Positions 47,913 to 60,170 of a DNA stretch of 64,000 nt are shown here, piece after piece (the first letter of the stretch is position 1; every line of letters begins with the position of its first letter). Source of the DNA: Hygrophila difformis (Eukaryota > Streptophyta > Magnoliopsida > Lamiales > Acanthaceae); contig JAOANR010000002.1 of NCBI GenBank assembly GCA_030278955.1, forward strand, positions 13,519,490 to 13,583,489, given 5' to 3'. The notes beneath the pieces were generated by a model. It did not search any database, was not told where the DNA came from, and was given only the letters and a program-made list of their open reading frames with translations. The position numbers were made by a program, and so were the translations under genes.

Positions 47913-50534
47913 CTACACCAACCTAGGCCAAACTTGACCATATACATCCTTTTCTGTATATCGACCATCCCACAACCATGGTACGTCTGAAACATTGATT
48001 GTTTTTATCAGTGTTAGATGGCCGCATCAAATGAGATTCAATTGTTAATTGAAAAAAAAACCAGCACAAACCTCCAGGGGAATACGGTCAAGGGGGAAGT
48101 ACATAGGGCACAGGCAATCGGACAACTTCACCATTTTGTTCTTTTTCATTTCCTTTCCAAGCCAAGCTGACAAGTTTCATTTGCCTCACTTCGGAATCCT
48201 TTGCTGATGTCAATTTATCCTGAAAATGGAAAATAAGTACTAACACCCATCCATGAATATGATTACGATTCTATCATCTGGACAAGGGACACAAATTAGA
48301 GTGCCTCAATATACAACCTGAGGGACAGGTCCATCGTCTGTGCAAGAAAAACTGCATCTGTATCTGCCAGAGGTTGGCAAAAACAGTACCCAGGCTATAA
48401 TGATTGACAGATGTAAGCAGTAGCCAACTGAAATAAATACAAGATCAAAGTTCTGAACAGTGTAAAAGCACAAGCCAACTGAAATAAATACAAGAGCAAA
48501 GTTTTGAACAGTGTAAAAGCACATCGATGCAATGGTATTAAGGCAATGAGTTGAAGTATGGAATGTGGTATGGTCACTTACGCAATGTTTCGACCACTGT
48601 AACGTGTGAAAGTCTTGATATGAGGCATTGAACAGCTGCAACAATTCATATTCCAAGTTTCAGTGCCAATTCAAAGCAAAAATAGTCATGGAGTAACTTT
48701 AATTTCTGATAGTAATAACAAGCATATACCAGTGACCAGTGTGGCCTGCCTTCCACTTTGCCCAACTTCTTCAGGAACCCTTTATCCACATTCTTCATTG
48801 GACCTGGAATGCAACTACCAGCGGTATAACCCTTCAGAATCAAGGAAAAAGGTCCTTGAGTAATCAGGAGTACAAATGCTGCAAGGTTTTTAGATGCTCC
48901 TTATCTGTCAAGCTCTCAGTATTACGCACATTTGTAAATTGATAAAAGATTCCACATAACATGCAGATAACAAATATTCAAACTTGACTGTAAGGACTAA
49001 GAAGTGCCATTAAATTAAAATCTAATCAATGGTTCAATGCTATTGCCTATTCACTGAAGATAGATACATTTCAGAAAATTGATGGTGATCAAAGTGGCAA
49101 TATGTATTGCCAATCAGCTAAGAAATTCGGAAGTCACTTAACATAATCTCGAGTTACATCCAAGTTTTATAAATCTGTGTATTGTAGGTGAATGGATTTG
49201 CATTACCTCTATGGAGCATCTTACGTCCTCCACAGTAGGCCATATTATCAAGAGCTGTCCCAGACCTAAAGGCTTATTGTCTTCTGTCACTCCTGCTGAC
49301 ATCGACAGTGCCAGACTGCCAGTTCAGACATCCATTTCTCATCCAGCGAACCTAGTGAAGAAAACTGCAGTATGGCGACAATAAATAGCATAAGTTGAAG
49401 CTAGAATTGGAGCATCATCTCTATTGAGATGTATTAAATGAATACTATTCTCATTTTCCTGAATCAGTTATCAAACATCCAAGGACAAAATACATGCTTA
49501 AAGTGCACACTCATTCTTTCCAACAAATAGAGTGGCTATATAACTTAAGAGAATGCTTTTAAATTTCATTAACGGTGCTTCAAAGATACACCTATTACTT
49601 GTATAAATAAATAATACACACATTAATACTGTGAATGGATTGAACATCAATATGACTGCAACAAAAAATAAGGGTATTATGGCTACGTGATAAATAAGTG
49701 GGGATTTCTCAAACTGCTTATCAAAGGTACACTCCTGCAGAACAGTTCGTAACTTCATATGTCCCCATTTACGTAAGCTGGAACCAGAGTGATATCCAGG
49801 AACGGATGCAATAAGCCAGACCTGGCCGGTTAGTTTATATTAGAATATTGTAGCTTGACTGGATTGCAGCATCACAAATATCAAAACAGCAAAAGTGATA
49901 AAGGGAAAAAAAATTATCGAGAAGGACATTATCAAACTTAGGTGCAGATAATTCTAAAAATCTCAAATATCACAGAATATAGGTGATAAAAATTATAGAT
50001 ATGATCATACAATGATAAATCTCCCTTCAGCTACTGTTGATCTTCAAGTGAAAAACTTGCCACAAATGGCAATACAGGAATTCAAGAAGCAACATGGAAC
50101 TTTGAATATGATTAATCTATTCAAACCACCACAGGAATCCAAAAATACGTAATTTACTCCTAATAGTAACATTCAATCCCAAGGCTGACAGTTTATTCTT
50201 TACCTTTTTATTTGAGTTACAGCATAGCAAATACACTACAGTTTGCCATGCTACGAATATCGCGGTTTCATCCAGAAAATAAAACAAAATGGGTATGTAC
50301 CATTAGTATCAGAGAGAATATGTAAGATTCCATTATTTCATAGAATATATGATCCATCCTCGAAAGATCAAAATCCAACCCTTCCCAAAAGTCATTCACC
50401 AGCACAACGCATAACATATGGGGGGAAAGGGATTAGCAAATTACCGTAGCAGAGCTGTAGTCGAATTTTCTGAAGAAACTGGGATTTATACTGAAGCTAC
50501 CAATGCCTGGAAAGTTAACATTGAACTCAGACCA
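47913..50534 (-). pseudogene. TDP1: TDP1 (tyrosyl-DNA phosphodiesterase 1) C-terminal gene fragment
   Basis: Exons, in order on the minus strand: 50445-50534 (WSEFNVNFPGIGSF), 49687-49821 (IASVPGYHSGSSLRKWGHMK), 49207-49364 (SLDEKWMSELA, then SAGVTEDN and IIWPTVEDVRCS), 48730-48831 (WAKWKAGHTGH), 48582-48635 (MPHIKTFTRYSG, the second catalytic His-Lys), about 48318-48393 (VLFLP), 48072-48219 (RLPVPYVLPP) and 47913-47986 (VYGQVWPR). TDP1 hydrolyses 3'-phosphotyrosyl bonds left by topoisomerase I. Here the N-terminal half with the first HKD motif is absent. The exon carrying the second motif's Asn (TSANLSKAAWG) is missing. Two exons have frameshifts and there are in-frame stops. All junctions keep GT/AG. 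Confidence 0.85.
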
Positions 50535-52435
50535 CTGCAAGTGGGAAAATAAGAAACAGGAAAACTGAAGGTGCGTAGAATATAGAAACCAAAAATGTGC
50601 TGCAAAACTCCAAGCAATTACTCAAACAAATTCAAATTTTCTAAATAGAATTTCGAGTAGATGATGAGTTTTGTTTATAATAGAATTTCGAGTAGATGAT
50701 TCTCTTCACTTTTCATGTTTAGCTTCAACCACAACAAAAGCAGGAGCTTTTCCCTGATCATACCACAGAAAATAAAGCATTAAAGCCACATATTATAATA
50801 CCACAGAAAATAAAGCATTAAAGCCACATATTATAACAATGAAACGGAATGCATATCTTTTCATCTAACCACGGCCTTTGATTTCAATTAAAAACCAAGT
50901 ATCATAAACATGCCCTCACCATTGATGTAACTGATCCACCACAAAAGATTATTGATTCTGTAAAAGCAACATAGAATAGAAACAGATCAATAGACGCATA
51001 CAATATTATGCTACAAGAACCCCAGGCTCCCCTAATAATTACATGTAGTTCAAGACACGTCAACTACGATTGCATATTAATGTCAATTTCTACATAATAT
51101 AATTAACCAATCAATATGACAATGCTTATGTAGGAGCTCGTTCATCATCATAAATGTTCACAAATGATATATTAACACAAGCAATAAAAATCTCCTTACA
51201 AACCTTACATTCTCTAGCTTTGAGAATACAGAGATTCTGAACCTAGACCAGTTCATGAAAATTGATATAAACCTTAAAAAATTAAAACTTCTAGGATTCA
51301 TAAGAGTGGAATTTAATTATTTATACTATTTCATTGGTGCATAGTTGTGTGGCCAAGTCTGTGATTAGGTTGAAAGTCCCACCCACATCATCTTGATCTT
51401 AGTTAATTATGAACTAACATAACAAAAGGTCCTTACTATGCAATAACCCAAAAAGATTTCAATCTAAAGTACAAAACTACACATAAGTGAACACTTTGTA
51501 ATTCTCATCATTTTTCCTTCATAAAAATTTGAAGCTATAATGATAGTTGATCAATCTTATATCATAGATAAGATTCCGAAATTAAAAAAGTCATCCATAT
51601 CCCAGAAGATATTAAAAGCAATATATACAAGAAGAAAAATCTACAGCAAGTACCCACATGAATTGGCATCAGTCATCAGCAATGACATCCTCAGTGCAAA
51701 AGGAAACATTAAAGCAATATGAGAACTATTCTCAATATTGCCATGCGTTAAATTCCCACATAGTTAGATAGATTGATATACCATTCTTTACAATCATTGG
51801 GCAGGTTAAAATACTTAATAAAGTAATGAGAAAATTGTGGAAAAAAAAAATTTCTTCCTCCATTTGAAACATGCTTAACACCACATCAAGTATAAACTAC
51901 AAAATAATCCAGGATCAACAAACTTATGAGATTCATCGCTTTTGTCCAGCCATGCCATACCTCTTTTGTACCTGATCTAAGCTTTCCAGATGATTGGGGA
52001 TCAACAACCTTTTTTCTGCCCATGTATCAAGAAACCCAATGACATACAGAATCAGACCCAAAGCAATTTGAGAAGCTGCTTGTTAAGTAAACCAAATTTA
52101 TGAGGTTTTATTTCTAAACTTGTATTTATTTTTATATATATTATTTATTCTGCTCTCTGTAGATCTAATAATAAAACCTTTCATTTTCAGAGTGAAAGTA
52201 AAAAACAATGTCTATGAGGATGTCAAAAGACACAGCATCAATACACAGAGGTAGAGATTTCGAACATGGGGAACAAACTGGAAAGAAAGAAGTTGGAGCA
52301 AAGTTACTGCAAAGAGGATATAACAAGCATGGTTAGAAACTCCGAACAGACATTTGTACAATCTAATCGACGAGAAACAATGTAGAATGGATAAATCAAC
52401 TGGAGGTACCAGGACAGCTATGTAGACATTTGTAC
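50535..52435. other. Helitron A spacer, no recognisable gene
   Basis: AT-rich sequence between the TDP1 and receptor pieces. It shows a 43-bp direct duplication (CATACCACAGAAAATAAAGC..., about 50760-50837) and a shorter one at about 50640-50700 (TAGAATTTCGAGTAGATGAT). No conserved protein segment was found on either strand. Confidence 0.5.
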
Positions 52436-52882
52436 CTGATCTATAGCAGACGGCTGCTTCCCATGATGGAACGTAGAAATAAGGATGGCTAATGCATGAA
52501 CATGGTTCATGCTGACATTGAATTGGTCCTGGAGCATCCTAGCACGTTCATCGCACATGCTTGCCAGAGTTTCTTTCCTTCTCAACATTATATCTTTATT
52601 TAAGTGCCAAAATAACAAAACGGAGAAAATAATGCCACCCAAGACAAAAATCACGAGAAGCTTCTTCCTCCATTTTCCAGTACTTCGGGAAAGATCCTGG
52701 GCATGCGGTTGTTGCTGAATTGTTTCATGTTTTTGACTCCTTTGTTGATCGTATAACTTGCAAAGATGGTAGCTTACAGCTACACCAATAAGAATACACA
52801 AGACGATTTTGGCAAACCTGATATGGATGTCCTCACAATGGTCTGTCGTATGATCATGAAACTCTCTCTTTTCTACTTCATC
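52436..52882 (-). pseudogene. AHK2: AHK2-like cytokinin receptor exon (membrane segments and start of CHASE)
   Basis: A 149-residue exon with an acceptor before DEVEKREFHDH and a GT donor after PSAIDQ. It holds a membrane segment (IVLCILIGVAVSYHLCKLY), a QQQ linker, RWRKK-like GKWRKKLLVIF, a second membrane segment (VIFVLGGIIFSVLLFW) and the conserved CHASE entry CDERARMLQDQFNVSMNHVH with STFHHGK. CHASE histidine kinases of this type sense cytokinin at the ER and plasma membrane. CHASE core, kinase and receiver domains are absent, so this is a fragment and cannot signal. The extra N-terminal membrane segment favours AHK2 over AHK3/AHK4. Confidence 0.78.
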
Positions 52883-54109
52883 CTGAAGGTAACCAAAGCA
52901 AGTAGATAACAAATTTATTTAGGTTAATCTTCTTGTCACATTTCTCATCAAAGCTTTGCTGGAAAATTATAATAAAATGTAGAAAGAACACAACTTAATC
53001 CATATAAAAGAAGTGAAACCATATATTGTTCTTGGTAGGTACTTTCTGGTGGAACTGCATATATCCAGGGAGAAAGGGAAAGGAAAAAACATTCTCTTGT
53101 ACCATTACGAGTTGTGAATTTAGTATAAAGGGTGCAGTGCATATTAATAGTTTATTTTAAATTCCAGTGAAAGAAAACTGCAGTAAAAATTTCCTTAAAA
53201 CACAAGATAAAACCAAAAAACTACTGGATTTCCTTAAAACCCTAAACACCCAGTTGACTGTTGACATGTAATGAGCCTTGCTAAAAGCATTCTAGGTCCA
53301 GAAAATTAATTCGAATCCTACTCTTCAAGGCATTCTTGTCATTCATATCTAGCCCTCAAAGACTTTGGACTTGGAATGAATCAGCATAACCCCTTGCCCC
53401 TTTGTAAGAAAAAGGTACTTGGTAAGAAAAAGGTACTCTAGTTATTAATAAAAATGTGGAATTCAGGATAGTCGAGCAGAAGCCTCTTCAGCCGACAAGA
53501 AACCTATATGGTTTGCATTGGTGTTCTCTGAAGACAGGCGACTGACACTGAGTTCAGAATTTTCAGTCATAAATCGCTATGCCTTTGGGTACCCGATCCT
53601 CAGAACCGAGCATATTAAGTGCACATGCTACAGTACTATTCAGGAAGACAGTTCCCCGACTCTTGGCAACATTCTAAAGATGCAATCAGGAATAAGCGTA
53701 GAAGAGAAAGTGAATGAATGACATCAAAAAGAGCTCTCGTAGCTAGGGGTGTAAGATGTCTGTGAGGAATCAGAATAAATTTCAAATGTACAGCAGAGAC
53801 AACACAGGAAACTTTTAAGGAAAAAAACTCTGCTCAGCAAGTTCAGCAGTAAGAAATTTCATATGATGTAAGGTACCAAGAGATGACTTCAAAAGAGTTG
53901 ATAAAGAAAGAACGAAGAAAGATTAAAAGTCATGCTTATTGCTGGGTAACTCGTAAAATAACTAAAAGTATCAGTCTACACCAATGTAGTAGTAGTACTA
54001 ACTTCCCATGCTCCAAATAACCGCAAAAAAATCAGAACACATTCAAATGATAACCATCAATTTAACACAGGCAATGAACAATATGATTAAAGAAGTGAAA
54101 GAAGAGCAA
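52883..54109. other. Helitron A intron-like or spacer sequence
   Basis: It lies between the two AHK2-like exon candidates and could be mostly intron. The stretch 53470-53740 has mixed composition, but its minus-strand frames contain stops and do not match the receptor convincingly. Confidence 0.35.
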
Positions 54110-54264
54110 ACCGTTTCTGCCATCACATTGCAATTATCGGATGAATCAATATGGTCTTCATGTCTAACAGGACCTTTCACTTTCCAGACAAATAAGCAGG
54201 TCAAGACCCAGACAAGAAGAAACAAAACAATCAATAGCTGGTTCAAAAAATGGTTAAAAGAAGT
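54110..54264 (-). pseudogene. AHK2: Probable AHK2-like first exon
   Basis: The minus-strand frame reads FNHFLNQLLIVLFLLVWVLT, then CLFVWKVKGPVRHEDHIDSS, and ends near NCNVMAETV at a GT. A single hydrophobic segment after a basic/aromatic start, upstream of the 52436-52882 exon on the same strand, fits the extra N-terminal membrane segment of AHK2-type receptors. Sequence conservation here is low in the family, so the call rests mainly on position. Confidence 0.4.
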
Positions 54265-54655
54265 ATGATGCACATCATTGAGAAAACACGAACACTAAGG
54301 TGAATCGAACTAACCAAAAGATGTAATAAACGTCAACATTTAACAGCACATAAGGTAACTCGGTCTGTAGTTACATTGCATTATCAATTTTATTCTACCT
54401 TAAACATGAAAGAAAAGGCCCATAACAAGGTTATTTGAAGAGAAACATAGGGGTAAACTAATGCATATTTCAGTTGCAACATTCATAGTATGTTCTCCAA
54501 ACTTTATAATGGAGCAAACTTATTTAGTTAACATCCAGCAGAGTTCAAATGTCCTAAAAATCTCATTACGGCCCGTAAATTTAAGATTATAAAAATTACA
54601 GATGCATTTGTGTGCACTGTTTAAAAAACGCAACAGGAAAAATTTAAATCCTTGC

Positions 54656-55236
54656 CTTTCCATGGTGTAAGCCAATTCCAGCCAAAGACAGCAAGGTCAA
54701 ATCTGTGGCAGCTACAACATTACTGTGAATTCATAGACTCATAGTGTCAAAAACAGTTGAGCTTCAAATAATTACACACAAATTTGTACAAATTAAGGTA
54801 ACCTGATATGTCTGACGGTAGCTCCTTTTCTTCCATGATGCCGAAACCATTTAAAAACACCTTTGTCATGGGCCAATTTCCATATCACGCCATGACCCCC
54901 GGGCTTGCAAACTGGTTCAAATGGGTTTGCAGCAATCCATTGTCCATTTTCTGCTGTAACAGCTGGAACAAGAGGCTAGCAATCGACAATTAAATTATGA
55001 AATTCTGTGAAAAGTAATAAGGCAAAATTTAGTGAATCTTAGCATCAGAATAACTAAGCACTAAAATATAACACCTGTTCAAAAAGGTAGAAACTCGATT
55101 GCCCTCTTCCAAACCATCTAAGCCTTTCACAGAGACGAGTAATATGCAAATGGTTGTTTTTTGCTGAGCTTGTCATAATTGCAACAGGGGTGATGCATTG
55201 CTTCCCATACAACTTGAAGTACAAGAACTCTCTAGC
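54656..55236 (-). pseudogene. UGP3: UGP3 (plastid UDP-glucose pyrophosphorylase) fragment, three exons
   Basis: Exons: 55075-55236 (YGKQCITPVAIMTSSAKNNH, then ERLRWFGRGQSSF), 54803-54975 (PLVPAVTAENGQW, CKPGGHGVIWKLAHDKGVFK and HGRKGATVRHIS) and 54656-54722 (NVVAATDLTLLSLAGIGLHH). Reading frame is kept across both GT/AG introns. The last donor is GC. UGP3 makes UDP-glucose in chloroplasts for sulfolipid synthesis. Only the central sugar-nucleotide-binding part is present. The frame is still open, so capture may be recent. It sits between the receptor and galactosidase pieces on the same strand. Confidence 0.82.
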
Positions 55237-55964
55237 CTTGTATTATACAAAATATCATCTTTTAGATAAAAACTCAATACATTTAATCCCATAATCAATC
55301 ATGACATATTCAAACACCAATGGCATAACCTAATTTTGGACCCTATTGGCAGTACAAAAAAGGAAGCCACATAATATAATTGGGAAACGCAAAAGCACAA
55401 CAAACGGCAAAAATGCAAATATCAATCCCAAGTTAATTTCAACACCAAAAATGCAAATATCAATCCCACAGGAAATCCGAACTGCAAAAGCACAACAAAC
55501 GGCATCAAGTGTTAAATATGTGTTATAATCCAAACGACATGAGGGGCTCTCTTATCAATCCCACAGGAAATCCAAAGACTTGCTGAGATGCCCCATTTGT
55601 TCCTGATTTCGAAACATGAAATTCCCATGTTTCATCAAAAGTCATGGAGAAGATATGTAAATTGGCATAGAATAAACAAAATTTCCATCTAACAAGATTC
55701 ATAATAGTATGATTACAGAAACTCCGGATTTTCGAATAGTCAATTTGGTTTGAAATATAGTATATACTAATTTGGTTTAGAATAGTCAATCTCGTCAATG
55801 CAGCTTCATAGTATGCCTACACACGAAATGAGGATCTATCTCCGTGATGTTTATTTTGTTTAACTCTACCATCTCATCATCTCTTATTGAAATTCCAAAA
55901 CCTAGAGTTCATTCTCGCCCAAGACTGAGAGATCATTTGCTGTAAGAATTCAGGCATTATTTAC

Positions 55965-56336
55965 CTTTCCAGGAGACAGCTCATGGCCATTCCAAAACAC
56001 GTATGTCCCGACCACATCCAACCCTCCTTCCTTAGCCTTTTGTATGAGATGCGCCACATCTGCATTATCCAAATCCGATGGTTAGTGCTTAAATAACCTG
56101 TGAATTGTTATTGAGGAACAGGTCTTCATTCGAAATGGAACCTCGGAAGAAGTACTTGGATAATGAATGGATCCTGAAATGAGAATCCTTCGCTTCCCGT
56201 TAATAATGATGGCCTTGTCGTCGTAGGAAACGGTGGCTGTAACCGAAGAAAAGGCCATCCACAACAGCACAAAGATTTCCAAATTATACAACCATTGAAC
56301 GTAAAATAGAATATATAGTAAAAAGATAGTAACCAC
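55965..56336 (-). pseudogene. BGAL: Beta-galactosidase (GH35) exons 1-2 fragment
   Basis: Exon 1 (56142-56336) encodes a hydrophobic signal-like segment ([17 protein letters not shown]) and then [26 protein letters not shown]. Exon 2 (55965-56059) encodes [23 protein letters not shown], with a donor after SPGK. The 82-base intron has GT/AG ends. The segment after SIHYP is degraded (the usual RSTPEMW is altered). Plant BGALs act in the cell wall on beta-galactosyl residues. The catalytic domain with its two glutamates is missing. The piece is captured and non-functional. Confidence 0.8.
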
Positions 56337-57797
56337 AGCTCAAATCAACTACAGGCCACAGAATCCAGCACTCGTAATTCCACCAGTATTCAGTAAAAAC
56401 AACATGACCAAGTGAAAGGCCGCAGAATTTACATGCCTAAACCATATAAGCCAAATCTTACAAATCAAAAGCGGGAAGAAACGAAGGCAAAAGGGAAACA
56501 AAGCAGGATACCATGCCAACTCAATACTACATGAACAACCCACCATACAGACATAATTGAACTCCGTTTCAGACACCAAATTGTGGAAAATCAGATGAAC
56601 AAACTAAAGCAGCAAAGCCGAATAAAAGAATGGAAAAAGTGACAACCATGAACTCACCGCGCCGCCCAAATCCGACAAATGCACAGGCTCGGAGCAAACA
56701 CGTCCTCCCCAATCTATACCTACAGAACCAGAAAACCTAAAATCCCCAAAATTCAAGAATAAACAAACAATTAACAAAATTCAAGAATAAACCAATAATT
56801 AAACCAAAAAACCCCAAAATTCAAGATCACCCAAGCAACGAGAACACCATGCCGACTGGCAGTACATGGAGGGCGGCCCATTGTCGCCGGCCAGGGCAGC
56901 AGCGAAGGCCACTGCTATTTACAGCGCTAGGTGCGAGATGCACCGACGACGGATCCTGCACCTCCCAAAGCCGGCCGAATGTAACGCCAAAAAGTCCGCT
57001 TGCGCGCGGAGAGTTCCGTCGGATCCTAACAAGCATTGAGAAAGTAAGGAAAATGAAGACAACCCAAGCAAAACCCATACCCATGGCTCTTCTTCTACAC
57101 CCCAAAAAATCGTAAGAAATTAGATTTACACACAATACGACAATATCCAAAACCGGATTCTTCCCAAACAAAACAGAATATTAACGATGGGTACCTGGCT
57201 ACAGGACGGGCCAGACGACGGAGGCGAAACCAACGGGAGGAACAACGGCAGCGCGCGAGCAAGGCAGCGAGGCGATCTGCAATTGAAACAGAGATGAATC
57301 GATGCAAGTTGATGCGTAGGTTTGAAGAAAAGGATCCGACTTTAGGTAAAAAAAATGAAAATGGTGATCGGACGCTCCAAATTGAATTGAGCAAAGATCC
57401 ACGGGTACGCACACTATCCGGCGGAATCGGTGGCGTTGTGAGTTGCGTTGGGTCGGTGCTAGAAGGGCGAGGGTGAGACTGCAAGGGAGACGAAGCCGGG
57501 AGGAGTGGAGTCCGTAATCTGTAATCTGTAAGAAAAGAAGACAGAGAATTTCATTGGAGACGAATGCGTAATGGGTAAGAAACCTCCGATCCGACGCTCA
57601 AGATTGCCAATTGCCTGCAACATCCAGCGGTGAAAAATTACATTGCCGATCGGACGGCCCAATATCAATTGAGCAATGATCCAACGGCTACGCAGACTCA
57701 GAGGCATCCAATGGCCAGAAATCAAATTAGAATGGGATGGACGGTCCAGATTTTAATTGCAGGAGGCAAAATTTGTGGTGTCCTTCTTATAGTAAGA
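56337..57797 (-). other. Helitron A 5' region with an unassigned first-exon-like segment
   Basis: On the minus strand, 57200-57480 looks like a GC-balanced 5' UTR exon with a donor (CCAG|GTACCC). A later ATG at about 57078 opens MGMGFAWVVFIFLTFSMLVR, signal-peptide-like, through NSPRASGLFGVTFGRLWEVQ to a stop at about 56830. I do not recognise it. It could supply a promoter and start for a chimeric transcript across the captured exons. The element ends with TCTTACTATAAG at 57797. Confidence 0.4.
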
Positions 57798-57828
57798 CTA
57801 GTTGGAGACGCTGTGCAAATGCACAGCG
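57798..57828 (-). other. Helitron B 3' terminus (hairpin and CTAG)
   Basis: A perfect 8-bp stem with a 4-base loop, 7 bases before CTAG on the minus strand. The next bases, TCTTAC, are the 5' end of Helitron A, so the two elements are joined head to tail with no host DNA between. Confidence 0.78.
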
Positions 57829-58984
57829 AACTGAGGGTACAACTGCCCGTGGGGAAAAATAAATAATTATAGGTAAGTGCAAGTAGTTTTTTTTTAGGGG
57901 GATGGGTGTTGGGAGATGTCAGGACTGCTAGACTGCTGCTGCTTTTGACATGTTTACTATAGATGTGGGAAAAAATTACGATCTCTATGGTAGATGTTAA
58001 CATATGTGTAAACAAACACAAGAATTGTTGAGTGCAGCGGCGGAGCAGCTGCCATTTTCCTCAAATAACGCTATCAGATGGTAAATAAAAAGATTTTAAA
58101 AAAATTAAATAAATAATACATAAGCTTACTATCAATACCCATAATCTTATTCTAATGAATGATAAAATTCATCGAAAGCATAATTCAACTCCAAGCAATC
58201 AAAAAGACAAAAATTAATTAACTAATAAATAAAGAAAATGATGAGATAAACTGGAACAGGGGGGGCAAACTGTATTATTCACCCAAGTCCCGACTCCCAA
58301 CAATATTTCTTGCGACCCAGAAAATAACAAATTCACGAGGGTAGTAGGTAGCAGACCAGCAGTTGGTTATTTTGAATTCTCATCCCCAATCCCCAGCAGA
58401 ATATTCCAGATATAACACATGCACCCAAATGAGGTCAAAACTTTTCCAAATACCGAAAATTGTGGTATGAGATCATGGATTAATTCAAAAAGCACAAGAA
58501 AGAAAGAAGGATACCGTCCAGAGAAAATATTACTATTATGAAAGAAAAACACTCAAAAATCCCGAAGACAGATTACGGTAAGTAGCATGTAATAGTTCTG
58601 GAAGGTTCCAGCAAGCTGGAAAAACCATGCCACAGCAAAAGCAAGGTCTTGAACTGGTCTGTATGGAAGAGGGTCTCCGAATGAAGAGAACCTAATAAAT
58701 TCATCCAACTTAAAAATCAATTGAACAGATACATGTAGAAACAGCTAAGCGTCTCAAGGTAATAACACGGTGGAAGTTGTACCATCCGCTCCAGTTCTCT
58801 GTCCAAATTTTGGGCTTCGGGTTTGAATTTGGGGTGAATTGATCACAGTAAAACCCGTTGCAAGTGTTAATCTGCATAGTTATTCACCAGTTCAAATACA
58901 ATGACTAAACAAACTTACAGCATGCTCTGTGAATGACCTTCGGTTAAAAAAAAAAAAAAAAAAAGAACACAACAACAAACTTAC

Positions 58985-59129
58985 AAGAGGATCAGGAGTA
59001 TCACTTTGCTGACACATCACCCATGGCACCCCTGTGTCTAGTGATGTTGCCATTGAGGCAGCCCAGTTGATGTAAGGTTTCGCACTGGCACCATATGCAG
59101 AATCGAGATTCCCATACTCATTTTGTATC
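58985..59129 (-). pseudogene. BGAL: Beta-galactosidase (GH35) internal exon
   Basis: With an acceptor (TTCCAG) and donor (GTAAGT), it encodes QNEYGNLDSAYGASAKPYIN and then WAASMATSLDTGVPWVMCQQ, SDTPDPL. This is the acid/base region of GH35, where the conserved ENEYG glutamates are expected. Here the family's IENEYG reads IQNEYG, so the first glutamate is Gln and the catalytic acid/base one appears kept. In a normal gene this exon follows exons 1-2, but here it lies upstream of them in the neighbouring Helitron, so this is a separate capture or a rearrangement. Confidence 0.82.
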
Positions 59130-60170
59130 TGGAACAAAACAAGCAAAGATTTAGGCATGTAAATTCCTTGAAAGAAGTCTGTTTAGATCATTCAGCTGGT
59201 TGCCATTTTTTGACAAGATTAAATATGTTATCCAAATTATACCTGAGACAGAATAATAGGTCCACCTTGGGATACATATATAAATCATAAGGTTAACAGA
59301 CAGAGAGTAGTAATTTTCTAATAATAACTCTAGTATTAGTAAACAATTCCTGATGAGCACAACCGGACATTTGGTTGATAAGAACTACACAGTTTTACAT
59401 TTTATAAAAAGTCTATGGGAAGGCATTTCTATCCATGTTGCAGTATTTTGCACCCAACTTGCCAACTTTGAATCCAAGGATCCATTCAACATGTAATGGT
59501 GGTTCTAAACACTTGTTTTTTTCATAACCTTTTTAACGTTTGTTGTAACTATTTCAGTGACCTACACAAAAAAAAAAACTGTTGATTATCATTTTGATGG
59601 AAACTTGGAAGATTAAACTTTGCAAAAGCCAAACACAAAAGGCCTCATTCAATTACACAACATAATAGCAAAGAAATTACAAAGACAAGAAAAATTTGTG
59701 TGAAATCAGTGAAGGAATGCGCTCCTCACTTGGGAGAGAATTCAAATCCTCGTGAAAGGCACCAGTTAAACTAATCTCAACGACATCCTCAACAGCTCTC
59801 CCTGCTAACATTGAATATACACGATAAAAGTAAAAGCTTGAGTCTTAGCTATATCTTGCTGTAAAACTTACTTTAAACTTTCCCTTGATATAACCAACTT
59901 CTTCACAAAACAATGGCATAGTGCTAAACCTAATTAAACCACATGAATCATGGTTCCTCTTCCCTACTGCCGTGTAAGATTAAATCAAAATTGCGTCTGA
60001 CCGCTAAAATCTAATCGTGATCGATCAATTCTCATCAGGGACTTGAAGAAACCATTTATGCTAACTAACCATATCAATCAAAAGTTCAACAGCTTCTACC
60101 AAAAAAAAAACTCAAAAAAAAAAAAAAGCATAATCAAACTATGGCTATATAGATAATATTTAGGGTTTAC

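Larger units (their letters stand above)
46083..57797 (-). mobile_element. Helitron A: non-autonomous, gene-capturing
   Basis: On the minus strand the 3' end is a 6-bp hairpin (CCGTGC-ATC-GCACGG), 8 bases, then CTAG followed by T (46082), the Helitron terminus. The 5' end is TCTTACTATAAGAAGG at 57797, the usual TC start. The length is 11,715 bp. It carries only minus-strand gene pieces that keep introns: beta-galactosidase, UGP3, AHK2-like, TDP1, an unknown exon and MDN1-like, all in the element's own orientation. There is no Rep/helicase, so it depends on an autonomous relative. The 5' end call is the less certain one. Confidence 0.7.
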
